Shown one piece after another: positions 42,992 through 52,305 of a stretch of DNA of 64,000 bases. Origin of the DNA: Yersinia enterocolitica subsp. enterocolitica. Its GTDB lineage: Bacteria; Pseudomonadota; Gammaproteobacteria; Enterobacterales; Enterobacteriaceae. A program made the position numbers and the translations under genes. The notes under the pieces are model-generated. The model had not been told where the DNA came from. It did no database searches and worked only from the letters and a program-made list of their open reading frames with translations. Positions within the stretch are counted from its first letter, which is position 1, and each line of letters begins with the position of its first letter. The DNA lies in NCBI RefSeq assembly GCF_901472495.1, contig NZ_LR590469.1, positions 3,968,001 through 4,032,000 on the forward strand. The letters are read 5' to 3'.

Positions 42992-44335
42992 GTGTCCTTT
43001 CTGGAAATGTTATTACGACAAGGCCCGACGACAGCAAGCTCCCTGGCACAAGCTTTGGCAACCAGCCAGCCCACGATTTCTCGTCAATTAACCCGGTTGA
43101 AAGAGCGGGTACTAAAGTTAGGGAAAGGAAAGTCTACCCGTTATGCTTTACTTCGCTTGGTTGCAGGTGTGAGTGAATTCCCGCTTTACAGAATCGATCT
43201 TGACGGAAATGCCAGCCATTTTGCCAATTTATATCCTATATATCCGGCCGAAATGTGTTGTGTACATCAAGTAGATGACGATACATGGCAGTTATTTGAT
43301 AGCCTCCCTTGGTACTTGGCTGATATGAGACCGCAGGGGTTTATTGGTCGGATTTGGGGAAAGTCTGCCGCTGAGTTATTACAACTTGATAAGGATATTC
43401 GTGGATGGAATGAAGATCATATTTTGCTTGCCTTATCCCGTATGGCGGATGACGTAAATGGCAACATTCTTATAGGGCAGGGAAGCTATCAACAATGGCT
43501 GGATAAACCTGATGCGGTTCCGATTCAACCGTCAGATAAGCCACGGCGGTATAACGAATTATCCCTAATGGCGCTCGCTGGGGAAATGGTGGGTTCATCG
43601 GCAGGTGGAGAGCAACCTAAATTTACCTGTTATGCCGGATATGAGGGCAAGCTCCCATCATATGTTATCGTCAAGTTTACCGCTGTACAGGATAACCCTA
43701 ACGCACAACGCTGGGCGGATTTACTCATTGCTGAGTCTTTGGCGCTGAATACATTAAGAGGTGCGGGTTATTCGGCAGCCTTCAATCATGTTGTGCAAAA
43801 TGAGGATAGACAGACTTTTCTGGAAATTGAACGTTTTGACCGACATGGTCAGCGGGGCCGCATTGGTATGGTGTCTTTAGAGGCCGTGAATGCTGAATTT
43901 GTCGGAATGCCTGTTGCCAGTTGGCCAAAAGTTTGTCGTGAACTGACGGCAAAAGGGTTACTGAGCATAGCTGAACTTGAACAAGTTCGCTTGATCTGGG
44001 CTTTCGGAGTATTGATTGCGAATACCGATATGCATCATGGAAATCTATCATTCTTGCACCCCGAAAATCGGCCTTTATCACTTTCCCCTATTTATGACAT
44101 GTTGCCAATGGCTTTTGCTCCGTCTGGTATGGGAAATATGCGGCAAACTGCACCCGATATAACATTATCGGTTGATGTGAGCCGTGAGCATTGGGTACGG
44201 GCACAACAACTGGCGGGGCAATTCTGGCAGAATGTGAGCAGTCACCCTAATATTAGTGTCGAATTTAAAGCTATAGCCTGTCAGATGAGAGAGAAAATAG
44301 CTTCCTTAACTCCCATTATTGAACGTATGGCATAA
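42992..44335 (+). CDS. yjjJ: HipA-like serine/threonine kinase with N-terminal winged helix (YjjJ/HipH)
   Basis: 447 residues, GTG start at 42992 preceded by ACGGAG. An N-terminal wHTH at about 1-60 (TTASSLAQALATSQPTISRQLTRL) is fused to a HipA-type kinase: glycine loop GSSAGGEQPKF near 207, ATP Lys in YVIVKF near 225, catalytic Asp in ANTDMHHGNLSF near 350, and metal Asp in SPIYDMLPMAF near 370. All kinase residues look intact. No HipB antitoxin gene is adjacent; the fused HTH may take that DNA-binding role. Sits between deoD and ytjB-serB, like E. coli yjjJ. Confidence 0.88.
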   Translation: MSFLEMLLRQGPTTASSLAQALATSQPTISRQLTRLKERVLKLGKGKSTRYALLRLVAGVSEFPLYRIDLDGNASHFANLYPIYPAEMCCVHQVDDDTWQLFDSLPWYLADMRPQGFIGRIWGKSAAELLQLDKDIRGWNEDHILLALSRMADDVNGNILIGQGSYQQWLDKPDAVPIQPSDKPRRYNELSLMALAGEMVGSSAGGEQPKFTCYAGYEGKLPSYVIVKFTAVQDNPNAQRWADLLIAESLALNTLRGAGYSAAFNHVVQNEDRQTFLEIERFDRHGQRGRIGMVSLEAVNAEFVGMPVASWPKVCRELTAKGLLSIAELEQVRLIWAFGVLIANTDMHHGNLSFLHPENRPLSLSPIYDMLPMAFAPSGMGNMRQTAPDITLSVDVSREHWVRAQQLAGQFWQNVSSHPNISVEFKAIACQMREKIASLTPIIERMA

Positions 44336-44361
44336 TTCCCTGTCTCCTTGATATCGCAACA

Positions 44362-45039
44362 CTATTTATCATCAGGTTTCTTGTCTGATTCTGCCGTTTC
44401 CTCTTCACTCTCATCTTCTTTGACTGGCTTATTGGCGGTCAGTAGATAAGGTGATTGCTGCCAGCGGCTCCGGCGACCTTGCAGTAAGGTTCGAGCCAGA
44501 ATAATACCGACGGCCAGTGCTACCAGTATCATTAGCCGCAGTAAATTAGTGGTATTATCCACTTGCTTGGATTCTGTGGCGAGTACGTGGGTATCGAGTG
44601 TCATGCGCAGAAACCCGGTTGGCCCGCTCTTACCGGGGATCAATTCAACAATCTGGTGATTGAAATAACTGCCAGGGCGTTTACCATCCAAAGCCAGTCT
44701 ATCTCGCACTTTAACGTTCTCTCCGGCATTGGCAACTAACGTACCGTCAATCTGATATACACTGGCATCCAATATGCGGCTGGATTGCGTCAATTGCTGA
44801 ATAATTGCATCGACTTTTTGGCTATCAATATCATCATCACCGGTATCCATAATGGGTGACAGGCTGAAGGTGACTTGTTTCGCCAAGGTTTTCGCCAGCT
44901 CTTCAACTTGTTCCGAGCGGGCAAGTTGATGACTGAGGCTGAAATAGGATGCACCTTGCATAAGCAAAACTAACAATGCCAGGCAAATCAACACAATGGC
45001 GGTGCGGTGCAAACGGAATTTTAATTTAGCCTTGGCCAT
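44362..45039 (-). CDS. ytjB: Inner-membrane protein YtjB (Smp)
   Basis: 225 residues: N-terminal hydrophobic helix at about 13-32 (IVLICLALLVLLMQGASYFS), a periplasmic domain at about 35-165 and a second helix at about 168-185 (LLRLMILVALAVGIILA), followed by a basic then acidic tail (KEDESEEETAESDKKPDDK). Divergent from serB, as in E. coli. Function not established. An ERIC-like element lies in the shared upstream region. Confidence 0.9.
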   Translation of the reverse strand: MAKAKLKFRLHRTAIVLICLALLVLLMQGASYFSLSHQLARSEQVEELAKTLAKQVTFSLSPIMDTGDDDIDSQKVDAIIQQLTQSSRILDASVYQIDGTLVANAGENVKVRDRLALDGKRPGSYFNHQIVELIPGKSGPTGFLRMTLDTHVLATESKQVDNTTNLLRLMILVALAVGIILARTLLQGRRSRWQQSPYLLTANKPVKEDESEEETAESDKKPDDK

Positions 45040-45067
45040 GCATGTTCCTTGCCGTATTTGATGACTT

Positions 45068-45193
<126 letters not shown>

Positions 45194-45274
45194 ATGTTGC
45201 CAGAAGCCAGGGCGATAGGATAGCTTGATGCGTCCTTTTGTCTGCCTTTACCCCGTTTTCTACAGGAGTCATTC

Positions 45275-46255
45275 ATGTCTAATAGTCTGACCTATTGCGA
45301 TCTTCCCGCGGAGATCTATCAATGGCCGGGTCTCCCACTTTCACTCAGTGGCGATGAAGTTATGCCGCTGGATTATCGGGCTGGTCATACAGGTTGGCTG
45401 TTGTACGGCAGAAAACTGGATAAAAAGCGTATTACTGATTTTCAACGCCAGCTGGGCGCGGCAATGGTAATTGTCTCCGCCTGGTGTGTGGAAGATTATC
45501 AAGTTATCCGTCTGGCGGGCAGCTTGACCCCGCGCATTAAAACGCTGGCCGATGAAAGCGGGCTGGACGTGGCTCCGTTAGGGGCCATCCCACATCTGCG
45601 TACGCCGGGCTTGTTAGTGATGGACATGGATTCCACGGCTATCCAAATTGAATGTATTGATGAGATTGCTAAGTTGGCGGGTGTCGGTGAAGAGGTGGCG
45701 GCAGTCACTGAGCGCGCCATGCAAGGCGAGTTGGATTTCTCCGCCAGTTTGCGCCAGCGCGTGGCAACCCTAAAAGGGGCCGATGCCAATATCCTCAAAC
45801 AAGTGCGTGATGAATTGCCATTGATGCCAGGGCTGACCAGTTTAGTGCGCAAACTTCAAGCGCTGGACTGGCATGTGGCAATTGCTTCCGGCGGTTTTAC
45901 CTATTACGCCGAATATCTGCGCGACAAATTGCGGCTGGTTGAAGTGGCCGCCAATGAGCTGGAAATCAAAGACGGCAAACTGACTGGCAAAGTGCTGGGG
46001 CCGATTGTCGATGCACAATACAAGGCTGATACGCTGCTCAAACTGGCTGAAAAACTGAATATCCCAGTGGCACAAACTGTGGCAATCGGCGATGGTGCCA
46101 ATGACCTGAAAATGATGCAGGCAGCCGGACTGGGTTTGGCTTTCCACGCCAAACCTAAAGTTTATGCCAAAGCAAAAGTGGCTATCCGCCACGGCGATTT
46201 GCTGAGTGTGCTGTGTATCCTCAGCGGTAGTTTAAAACATGAAAGTGCTCAGTAA
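45275..46255 (+). CDS. serB: Phosphoserine phosphatase
   Basis: Last step of serine synthesis. 326 residues (E. coli 322): ACT-like N-terminal region, then HAD phosphatase with motif I DMDSTAIQIECIDEIA near 113, motif II Ser in IASGGFTYY near 207, and motif III/IV GDGANDLKMM near 275. RBS CAGGAG. Followed at 27 bases by radA. Confidence 0.96.
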   Translation: MSNSLTYCDLPAEIYQWPGLPLSLSGDEVMPLDYRAGHTGWLLYGRKLDKKRITDFQRQLGAAMVIVSAWCVEDYQVIRLAGSLTPRIKTLADESGLDVAPLGAIPHLRTPGLLVMDMDSTAIQIECIDEIAKLAGVGEEVAAVTERAMQGELDFSASLRQRVATLKGADANILKQVRDELPLMPGLTSLVRKLQALDWHVAIASGGFTYYAEYLRDKLRLVEVAANELEIKDGKLTGKVLGPIVDAQYKADTLLKLAEKLNIPVAQTVAIGDGANDLKMMQAAGLGLAFHAKPKVYAKAKVAIRHGDLLSVLCILSGSLKHESAQ

Positions 46256-46282
46256 CTGTGGGTTATTTGATTGAGGTGAAAG

Positions 46283-47665
46283 GTGGCTAAAGCACCAAAA
46301 CGAGCATTTGTCTGTAATGAATGTGGGGCTGATTACCCGCGCTGGCAGGGGCAATGCAGCGCCTGTAATGCCTGGAATACCATTACCGAGATTCGGCTAG
46401 CGGCCGCGACATCATCAACCCGTAATGAACGTTTTGGCGGTTATGCCGGTGATGCTGGTGTCAGTCGGGTTCAGAAATTATCCGACATCAGTTTGGACGA
46501 ATTACCGCGCTTTTCAACCGGCTTCCTTGAATTTGATCGGGTGCTGGGCGGCGGTGTGGTGCCGGGCAGTGCCATTCTTATCGGCGGCAACCCTGGTGCG
46601 GGGAAAAGCACCCTGCTGTTGCAAACGCTTTGTAAATTGTCCGAAAACATGAAAACCCTGTATGTCACTGGCGAAGAGTCACTGCAACAGGTCGCGATGC
46701 GCGCGCATCGTTTGGGATTACCTACCGCGGGCCTGAACATGCTGTCTGAAACCAGTATTGAGCAGATTTGCCTGATTGCCGAACAAGAACAGCCTCGGCT
46801 GATGGTGATTGACTCAATTCAGGTGATGCACATGGCGGATATCCAATCGTCGCCGGGCAGTGTGGCGCAAGTGCGTGAAACTGCCGCTTATCTCACCCGT
46901 TTTGCCAAAACCCGTGGCGTTGCTATCGTGATGGTGGGGCATGTGACCAAAGATGGTTCGCTGGCGGGGCCGAAAGTATTGGAACACTGCATCGACTGCT
47001 CGGTGATGCTCGATGGCGACGGCGACTCACGTTTTCGTACTTTGCGTAGTCACAAAAACCGCTTTGGGGCTGTCAATGAGTTGGGCGTGTTTGCCATGAC
47101 CGAACAGGGTCTGCGCGAGGTCAGTAACCCGTCAGCGATTTTCCTGAGCCGCGGTGATGAAGTGACGGCGGGCAGTTCAGTGATGGTGGTATGGGAAGGG
47201 ACGCGTCCATTACTGGTTGAGATTCAGGCGCTGGTGGATCACTCGATGATGTCGAATCCGCGTCGGGTAGCTGTCGGGCTGGAGCAAAATCGGTTGGCAA
47301 TTTTGCTGGCCGTGTTGCACCGTCACGGTGGTTTGCAGATGTCAGATCAGGACGTGTTCGTCAATGTGGTCGGTGGGGTGAAAGTGACGGAAACCAGTGC
47401 TGATCTGGCCTTGCTGATGTCGTTGGTTTCCAGTTTGCGTGACCGCCCACTGCCGCAGGATTTAGTGGTGTTTGGTGAGGTGGGGCTAGCGGGTGAAATT
47501 CGCCCGGTGCCCAGTGGTCAGGAACGTATCTCCGAGGCGGCCAAGCACGGGTTTAAACGCGCTATCGTGCCTTATGCCAATATGCCAAAGAAACCCTTGC
47601 CTAATATGCAGGTTTTCGGGGTCAAAAAACTGGCCGATGCACTGGCGGTGTTGGAAGATTTGTAG
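46283..47665 (+). CDS. radA: DNA repair/branch-migration ATPase RadA
   Basis: RecA-like helicase acting in recombination intermediates. 460 residues: C4 zinc finger CNECGADYPRWQGQCSAC at about 10-27, Walker A GGNPGAGKST near 96, RadA-specific KNRFG near 253, and a C-terminal Lon-protease-like domain. GTG start. In operon with serB. Confidence 0.96.
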   Translation: MAKAPKRAFVCNECGADYPRWQGQCSACNAWNTITEIRLAAATSSTRNERFGGYAGDAGVSRVQKLSDISLDELPRFSTGFLEFDRVLGGGVVPGSAILIGGNPGAGKSTLLLQTLCKLSENMKTLYVTGEESLQQVAMRAHRLGLPTAGLNMLSETSIEQICLIAEQEQPRLMVIDSIQVMHMADIQSSPGSVAQVRETAAYLTRFAKTRGVAIVMVGHVTKDGSLAGPKVLEHCIDCSVMLDGDGDSRFRTLRSHKNRFGAVNELGVFAMTEQGLREVSNPSAIFLSRGDEVTAGSSVMVVWEGTRPLLVEIQALVDHSMMSNPRRVAVGLEQNRLAILLAVLHRHGGLQMSDQDVFVNVVGGVKVTETSADLALLMSLVSSLRDRPLPQDLVVFGEVGLAGEIRPVPSGQERISEAAKHGFKRAIVPYANMPKKPLPNMQVFGVKKLADALAVLEDL

Positions 47666-47710
47666 CACCTCATTTAGTCGTGTTCATCGCGCAGCATACT
47701 GTGTTATTTT

Positions 47711-47728
47711 TGTTTAGTGCGCTAAACA
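47711..47728 (+). promoter_or_regulatory. NadR-type operator overlapping the nadR ribosome site
   Basis: TGTTTAGTGCGCTAAACA has exact TGTTTA-N6-TAAACA form, the operator pattern of NadR at E. coli nad/pnc promoters. It ends 10 bases before the nadR ATG and touches the AAGGAGG ribosome site, suggesting self-control. Confidence 0.75.
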
Positions 47729-47738
47729 AGGAGGCGGT

Positions 47739-49022
47739 ATGCTGCAGTTCGACTATCTCAAAACAGCGATTAAGCAAAAAGGCTGTACCTTACAGCAAGT
47801 GGCAGATGCCAGTGGCATGACCAAAGGTTATTTAAGCCAGTTACTCAATGATAAAATCAAAAGTCCCAGTGCACAAAAGCTAGAAGCCTTGCACCGCTAC
47901 CTCGAGCTGGAGTTTCCGCGCCGTGAGAAAAAAGTCGGCGTGGTGTTTGGTAAATTTTACCCACTGCATACCGGCCATATCTATCTCATTCAACGTGCTT
48001 GTAGTCAGGTCGACGAACTGCACATTATCCTTTGTTACGATGAGCCGCGCGATTTGGCGCTGTTTGAGAACAGTTCAATGTCACAGCAGCCGACCGTCAG
48101 CGACCGCTTGCGCTGGTTACTACAAACCTTTAAGTATCAGAAAAACATTCATATTCATTCATTTGATGAAAATGGTATTGAACCCTATCCACATGGCTGG
48201 GATGTCTGGAGCCGTGGGGTCAAAAAGTTCATGAATGAGAAGGGGATAGTACCGAATTTCATCTACTCCAGTGAAAGCCAGGATGCGCCACATTATCGCG
48301 AACAATTTGGTATCGAAACCATCTTGATCGACCCTGAACGCTCCTTTATGAATATCAGTGGCCGCCAGATCCGCCGCGATCCTTTCCGCTACTGGGATTA
48401 TATTCCGACCGAAGTGAAACCGTTTTTTGTTCGTACCGTGGCGATACTGGGTGGCGAATCAAGTGGAAAATCCACGTTGGTCAATAAGTTAGCCAATATT
48501 TTCAACACCACCAGTGCGTGGGAATATGGCCGCGACTATGTTTTCTCCCACTTGGGCGGCGATGAGATGGCGCTGCAATATTCCGATTATGACAAGATTG
48601 CATTGGGGCAAGCGCAATACGTTGATTTTTCGGTTAAATATGCTAATAAAGTCGCTTTTATCGATACCGACTTTGTCACCACGCAGGCATTTTGTAAAAA
48701 ATATGAAGGGCGCGAGCATCCATTTGTTCAGGCGCTGATTGATGAATATCGCTTTGATCTGGTTATTTTGCTGGAAAATAACACGCCGTGGGTGGCTGAT
48801 GGTTTGCGCAGTCTGGGCAGTGATCGTGACCGCAAATCGTTCCAAAATTTACTGGAACAGATGTTGCGCAGCAACAATATTGAATACGTCCACGTTGAGT
48901 CGGCAGACTACGACGAGCGCTTCTTGCGCTGTGTCGAACTGGTGCAACAGCTATTAGCCGCCGATTTGCAAAGATTGGCCCGCCCTTCATTGTTGAGTGA
49001 AGCGCGGGAAGGGCAACTTTAG
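47739..49022 (+). CDS. nadR: Trifunctional NAD repressor / NMN adenylyltransferase / ribosylnicotinamide kinase
   Basis: 427 residues. N-terminal HTH at about 14-55 (TLQQVADASGMTKGYLSQLL), an NMN adenylyltransferase domain with GKFYPLHTGHIYLI near 70, and a C-terminal kinase domain with Walker A GGESSGKSTLV near 235. Represses NAD synthesis when NAD is high. AAGGAGG lies 4 bases upstream of the ATG, and the region carries a perfect NadR-type palindrome. Its stop overlaps the convergent reductase stop by 4 bases. Confidence 0.96.
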   Translation: MLQFDYLKTAIKQKGCTLQQVADASGMTKGYLSQLLNDKIKSPSAQKLEALHRYLELEFPRREKKVGVVFGKFYPLHTGHIYLIQRACSQVDELHIILCYDEPRDLALFENSSMSQQPTVSDRLRWLLQTFKYQKNIHIHSFDENGIEPYPHGWDVWSRGVKKFMNEKGIVPNFIYSSESQDAPHYREQFGIETILIDPERSFMNISGRQIRRDPFRYWDYIPTEVKPFFVRTVAILGGESSGKSTLVNKLANIFNTTSAWEYGRDYVFSHLGGDEMALQYSDYDKIALGQAQYVDFSVKYANKVAFIDTDFVTTQAFCKKYEGREHPFVQALIDEYRFDLVILLENNTPWVADGLRSLGSDRDRKSFQNLLEQMLRSNNIEYVHVESADYDERFLRCVELVQQLLAADLQRLARPSLLSEAREGQL

Positions 49023-50020
49023 TAGGTGATAACAATTTTACCCTGCATATGCCCGCCTGCGACTTGCTCGTGGGCAGCTTTCAGGTTTTCTACTGTCAGG
49101 CCATGCAGCGTTTCGCTCAGGGTACCTTGCAGTTTGCCCTCATCAACTAACTGGCTCACCTGTTTTAAAATCTCCCCTTGCTGGGCGATGTCCGGTGTAG
49201 AGAACATGCTGCGGGTGAACATAAACTCCCAATGCAGGGCGGCGCTTTTCAGTTTCAGCTGATTCTGATCCAGTGGTTTTTCGTTTTCCACAATGGTGCA
49301 GATTTGCCCCAGCGGGGCGATCAGCTCGCTAATCGCAGACCAGTGACCATCGGTGTCATTCAAGCAAAGAATATAATCAACTTTATCGATACCTTCTTTT
49401 GCTAACTGCGCTTTCAGGTCACGGTAATCCACAGTCAGATCGGCACCGCGTTCAATACACCAGGCGGCTGATTCTGGACGCGACGCCGTCGCAATCACTT
49501 TAACTGGGCTGCGCAAGGCGGCTAGCGGGATAGCCAAAGAACCCACACCACCGGCACCGCCAATAATGAGCAAAGTTTGATCCGCGCTAGCCTGCTGAAT
49601 TTTCAGGTGTTCGAATAACGCTTCCCACGCAGTGATGGCGGTTAATGGCAGCGCTGCGGCTTGCGCCCAGTTAAATGAGCGCGGTTTATGGGCGGCAATG
49701 TGGGCATCGACCAATTGCTGAGTAGCGTTGCTGCCAGGACGAGTGATATCGCCGGCATACCACACTTCATCACCGGCACGGAAACCAGTCACTTTCTCAC
49801 CAACATTGACCACCACACCGGCGGCATCCCAGCCCAGAATGCGCGGTTGTTGCAAGCCATTCTTTTTCAGACCGCCATGTACCTTGGTATCCACCGGATT
49901 GATAGATACAGCTTTGACCTCGACCAGCAAATCAAATGGGCCGGGTGCGAGAGAATCCAGGGCGATTTCAATAAAATCAGCGGGTTGTTGCGGATTTACA
50001 GCTATAGCTTTAATTGACAT
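49019..50020 (-). CDS. Medium-chain (zinc-type alcohol/quinone) dehydrogenase family protein
   Basis: 333 residues from the ATG at 50020, which has AGGAGCAGG upstream; MSIKAIAVNPQQPADF is the typical start, so the longer frame to 50125 is rejected. GroES-like N-terminal domain (VKAVSINPVDTKVHGG) and Rossmann NADPH site LIIGGAGGVGSLAIPLA near 152-168. The structural Cys cluster of true zinc alcohol dehydrogenases is lacking, so it is probably a quinone/enone reductase. Divergent from the LysR gene at 50183, a likely regulator. Substrate unknown. Confidence 0.85.
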   Translation of the reverse strand: MSIKAIAVNPQQPADFIEIALDSLAPGPFDLLVEVKAVSINPVDTKVHGGLKKNGLQQPRILGWDAAGVVVNVGEKVTGFRAGDEVWYAGDITRPGSNATQQLVDAHIAAHKPRSFNWAQAAALPLTAITAWEALFEHLKIQQASADQTLLIIGGAGGVGSLAIPLAALRSPVKVIATASRPESAAWCIERGADLTVDYRDLKAQLAKEGIDKVDYILCLNDTDGHWSAISELIAPLGQICTIVENEKPLDQNQLKLKSAALHWEFMFTRSMFSTPDIAQQGEILKQVSQLVDEGKLQGTLSETLHGLTVENLKAAHEQVAGGHMQGKIVITY

Positions 50021-50124
50021 GGTGATGTTCCTGCTCCTGTTTAGCTTATTCACTGAGTCTAGACCTATCTGAGGAGAGTGATAAGATGGACAATCACTAA
50101 CGCAGTGTTCGCCTGAGATAAACA

Positions 50125-50198
50125 ATCATGTTTAAGCAAATAATTATGTTTAAGCAAATAATCATGTTTAAGCCTCTCAATTATGTTTAAACAACTAC
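50125..50198 (+). repeat. Triplicated copy of the LysR gene's start region
   Basis: ATCATGTTTAAGCAAATA (50125-50142), ATTATGTTTAAGCAAATA (50143-50160) and ATCATGTTTAAGCCTCTC (50161-50178) repeat the start of the regulator, ATTATGTTTAAACAACTA (50180). The ATGs at 50128, 50146 and 50164 are in one frame, giving a 20-codon upstream reading frame (MFKQIIMFKQIIMFKPLNYV) that stops at 50190, overlapping the real start at 50183 out of frame. Confidence 0.75.
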
Positions 50199-51094
50199 AG
50201 GATATGGCGCTGTTCGCCCGAGTGGCAGAATGCGGTAGCTTTACCCGCGCTGCTGCAATGGTGGGTTTGCCTAAATCAAGCGTCAGTCAGCGGATCAGTC
50301 AGTTAGAGCAAAGTTTGGGGATCCGCTTACTCACCAGAACCACTCGTCAACTGAACCTGACTTTCGCTGGTGAGCGCTATCTGGTGCATTGCCAGGAGAT
50401 GCTGCAAGCTGCCGAGCGTGCGGACTTGGCACTGCAACGCCTAAAGGATAACCCTAGCGGTCGTCTGCGCATTTCGACACCCGCAGGTCTGGGTGCGACT
50501 TTGTTGACACGGCTGGCGACAGATTTTCAGCGGCAATATCCCGATGTTCTGCTGGAGGTTTTGGTGTCGGATAGCATGGTGGATTTGGTCGAGGATGGCT
50601 TTGATGTGGCGCTGCGCACTGGCAAGCCGCAGGATTCCTCGCTGATTGGCCGACGATTAGGATATGCGCCGCGCTATCTACTGGCATCGCCTGCGTATTT
50701 GGCACAGCATCCGCCATTGCTTCACCCACGTCAGCTCGATACCCACCGCTGTATTGCTCATCGTGCCTGGCAAGCCCTGATTTTACGTCATGAAGACGAG
50801 TTTTTTCGCTGGCAGGTTCCTGCGCTGCATGTTACCGATAATCTGTTGTATGCCCGTGAATGTGCGCTCAATGGTGGGGGGATTACGTTATTGCCTGCGT
50901 TTTTAAGTCGCGAAGTGGTAGCAAACCGGCAGTTGATTGAAGTTTTGCCGCAGTGGCAGGCCGAGGGTAATGAACTGTATTTGGTCTATCCGAGCCGCAA
51001 GCTGAATTCTCCGGCACTCAGTTGCTTTATTGATGTGGTGATGGGGCATCCGGTATTTGAGGATTATATGCTGGGGCTGGAAATACCAAGGTGA
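50183..51094 (+). CDS. LysR-family transcriptional regulator
   Basis: 303 residues; wHTH at about 1-60 (FTRAAAMVGLPKSSVSQRISQLEQSLGIRLLTRTTR), effector domain from about 90. Divergent from the dehydrogenase gene with 162 bases between. It has no Shine-Dalgarno of its own before 50183; the preceding repeat carries three further ATGs with the same following codons, so translation may depend on the upstream frame. The stop lies in the first half-site of the palindromes before the Fic gene. Confidence 0.88.
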   Translation: MFKQLQDMALFARVAECGSFTRAAAMVGLPKSSVSQRISQLEQSLGIRLLTRTTRQLNLTFAGERYLVHCQEMLQAAERADLALQRLKDNPSGRLRISTPAGLGATLLTRLATDFQRQYPDVLLEVLVSDSMVDLVEDGFDVALRTGKPQDSSLIGRRLGYAPRYLLASPAYLAQHPPLLHPRQLDTHRCIAHRAWQALILRHEDEFFRWQVPALHVTDNLLYARECALNGGGITLLPAFLSREVVANRQLIEVLPQWQAEGNELYLVYPSRKLNSPALSCFIDVVMGHPVFEDYMLGLEIPR

Positions 51095-51153
51095 GCCGAA
51101 TATACTGTTTATTTGGCTCATAAAATGAGCCGAATTTGAGGTTAATAGGCTCA
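51092..51153 (+). promoter_or_regulatory. Double palindrome upstream of the Fic gene
   Basis: TGAGCC...GGCTCA occurs twice: 51092-51120 (29 bases) and 51126-51153 (28 bases). The left arms share TGAGCCGAAT. Four half-sites within 62 bases ending 21 bases before the start look like a cooperative operator, perhaps for the Fic protein's own C-terminal winged helix. Confidence 0.65.
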
Positions 51154-51174
51154 TTCTTAACTCTGGAGATAACC

Positions 51175-52305
51175 ATGGGTGAAAACCTCTGGATATGGCA
51201 GCAACAACAGTGGCCCCATTTTTACTGGAATGATGCTCTTATTCAGCCTCAGCTACGCAATACCCGGTTTAAGCTTGGGCAACTTCTTGGTGAAAGTAAG
51301 GGAAATACCTCTGACGAAAGCGCCTCAAAAACGCTGAATACATTACTGGCGAATATCATTGCCTCATCAAAAATAGAAAATGAACAACTCAATATCAGAT
51401 CAGTGCGCTCATCTCTGGCAAAACGGCTCGGGGTTACCTTAGAAGATAGTTACCCGACATCTGATCGTTCTGATGGTTTGGCTGCCCTCATGTTTGATGC
51501 CATTAATGGATGCGATGCAGATTTAACTCTTGAACGATTGTATCAATGGCATGAATGGCTTTTCCCTCATGACCGATGGGCGTTGACGCCTATTAAGGCG
51601 GGTCAACTGCGGGGAGAACAGCGAATGCAAGTTATCTCTGGTCGCATAGGCAAGGAAACAGTCCACTTCGAAGCACCGCCTCGAGAGGCATTGTTTACTG
51701 AACTTGAGCAGTTTATTGATTGGTTTAATTTATCCCGTACTGATACTGCTGTTGACCCTCTTTTACGGGCAGCAATTGTACACTTTTGGTTTGTCACGCT
51801 ACATCCATTTGAAGACGGTAATGGTCGTATTACTCGAGCGCTGACAGATATGGCATTGTCGCAGGCAGATAACCAAAGTATTTATCTTTACGCTATGTCG
51901 GTCGCTATTCTTGAAAATCGAGACCAGTATTACGCCATCTTGGAGAAGAGCCAGCGGGGGAGTTTGGATCTAACATCATGGTTATTATGGTTTATCGCCA
52001 CATTAGAGCAAAGTTTGGATCAAGCATCTGACGATGTCCGTTCTACATTGGCTAAGTCCCACTTCTGGTTAAAACATAATGATAGTGGGCTAAGGGCTGA
52101 GCAGATAAAAGTGCTTAACCGATTGTTAGATGGCGGTGAAAACGGTTTTGCTCTTGGGATCAGTGCTTCTCAATATCAGAAAGTAGCAAAGGTTAGTAAA
52201 GCGACGGCTACCCGCCATTTGTCCGAGTTATTAGCGCGTGGATGCATTGCAAAAATGCCAGGGGAAGGGCGAAGTACCCGATATCAGATAAAGTACCCGG
52301 ATTAA
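51175..52305 (+). CDS. Fic-domain protein (probable AMPylase) with N-terminal inhibitory motif and C-terminal winged helix
   Basis: 376 residues from ATG at 51175 (CTGGAGAT upstream). N-terminal DUF4172-type region (WQQQQWPHFYWNDA), inhibitory helix motif SSKIEN at 64-69 matching (S/T)xxxE(G/N), Fic core HPFEDGNGR at 210-218 with all catalytic residues, and a C-terminal wHTH at about 330-370 (VAKVSKATATRHLSELLARGCIAKM). It is thus a self-inhibited Fic AMP-transferase, class by inhibitor before the core. Target unknown. Preceded by a double palindrome; no separate antitoxin gene nearby. Confidence 0.9.
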   Translation: MGENLWIWQQQQWPHFYWNDALIQPQLRNTRFKLGQLLGESKGNTSDESASKTLNTLLANIIASSKIENEQLNIRSVRSSLAKRLGVTLEDSYPTSDRSDGLAALMFDAINGCDADLTLERLYQWHEWLFPHDRWALTPIKAGQLRGEQRMQVISGRIGKETVHFEAPPREALFTELEQFIDWFNLSRTDTAVDPLLRAAIVHFWFVTLHPFEDGNGRITRALTDMALSQADNQSIYLYAMSVAILENRDQYYAILEKSQRGSLDLTSWLLWFIATLEQSLDQASDDVRSTLAKSHFWLKHNDSGLRAEQIKVLNRLLDGGENGFALGISASQYQKVAKVSKATATRHLSELLARGCIAKMPGEGRSTRYQIKYPD

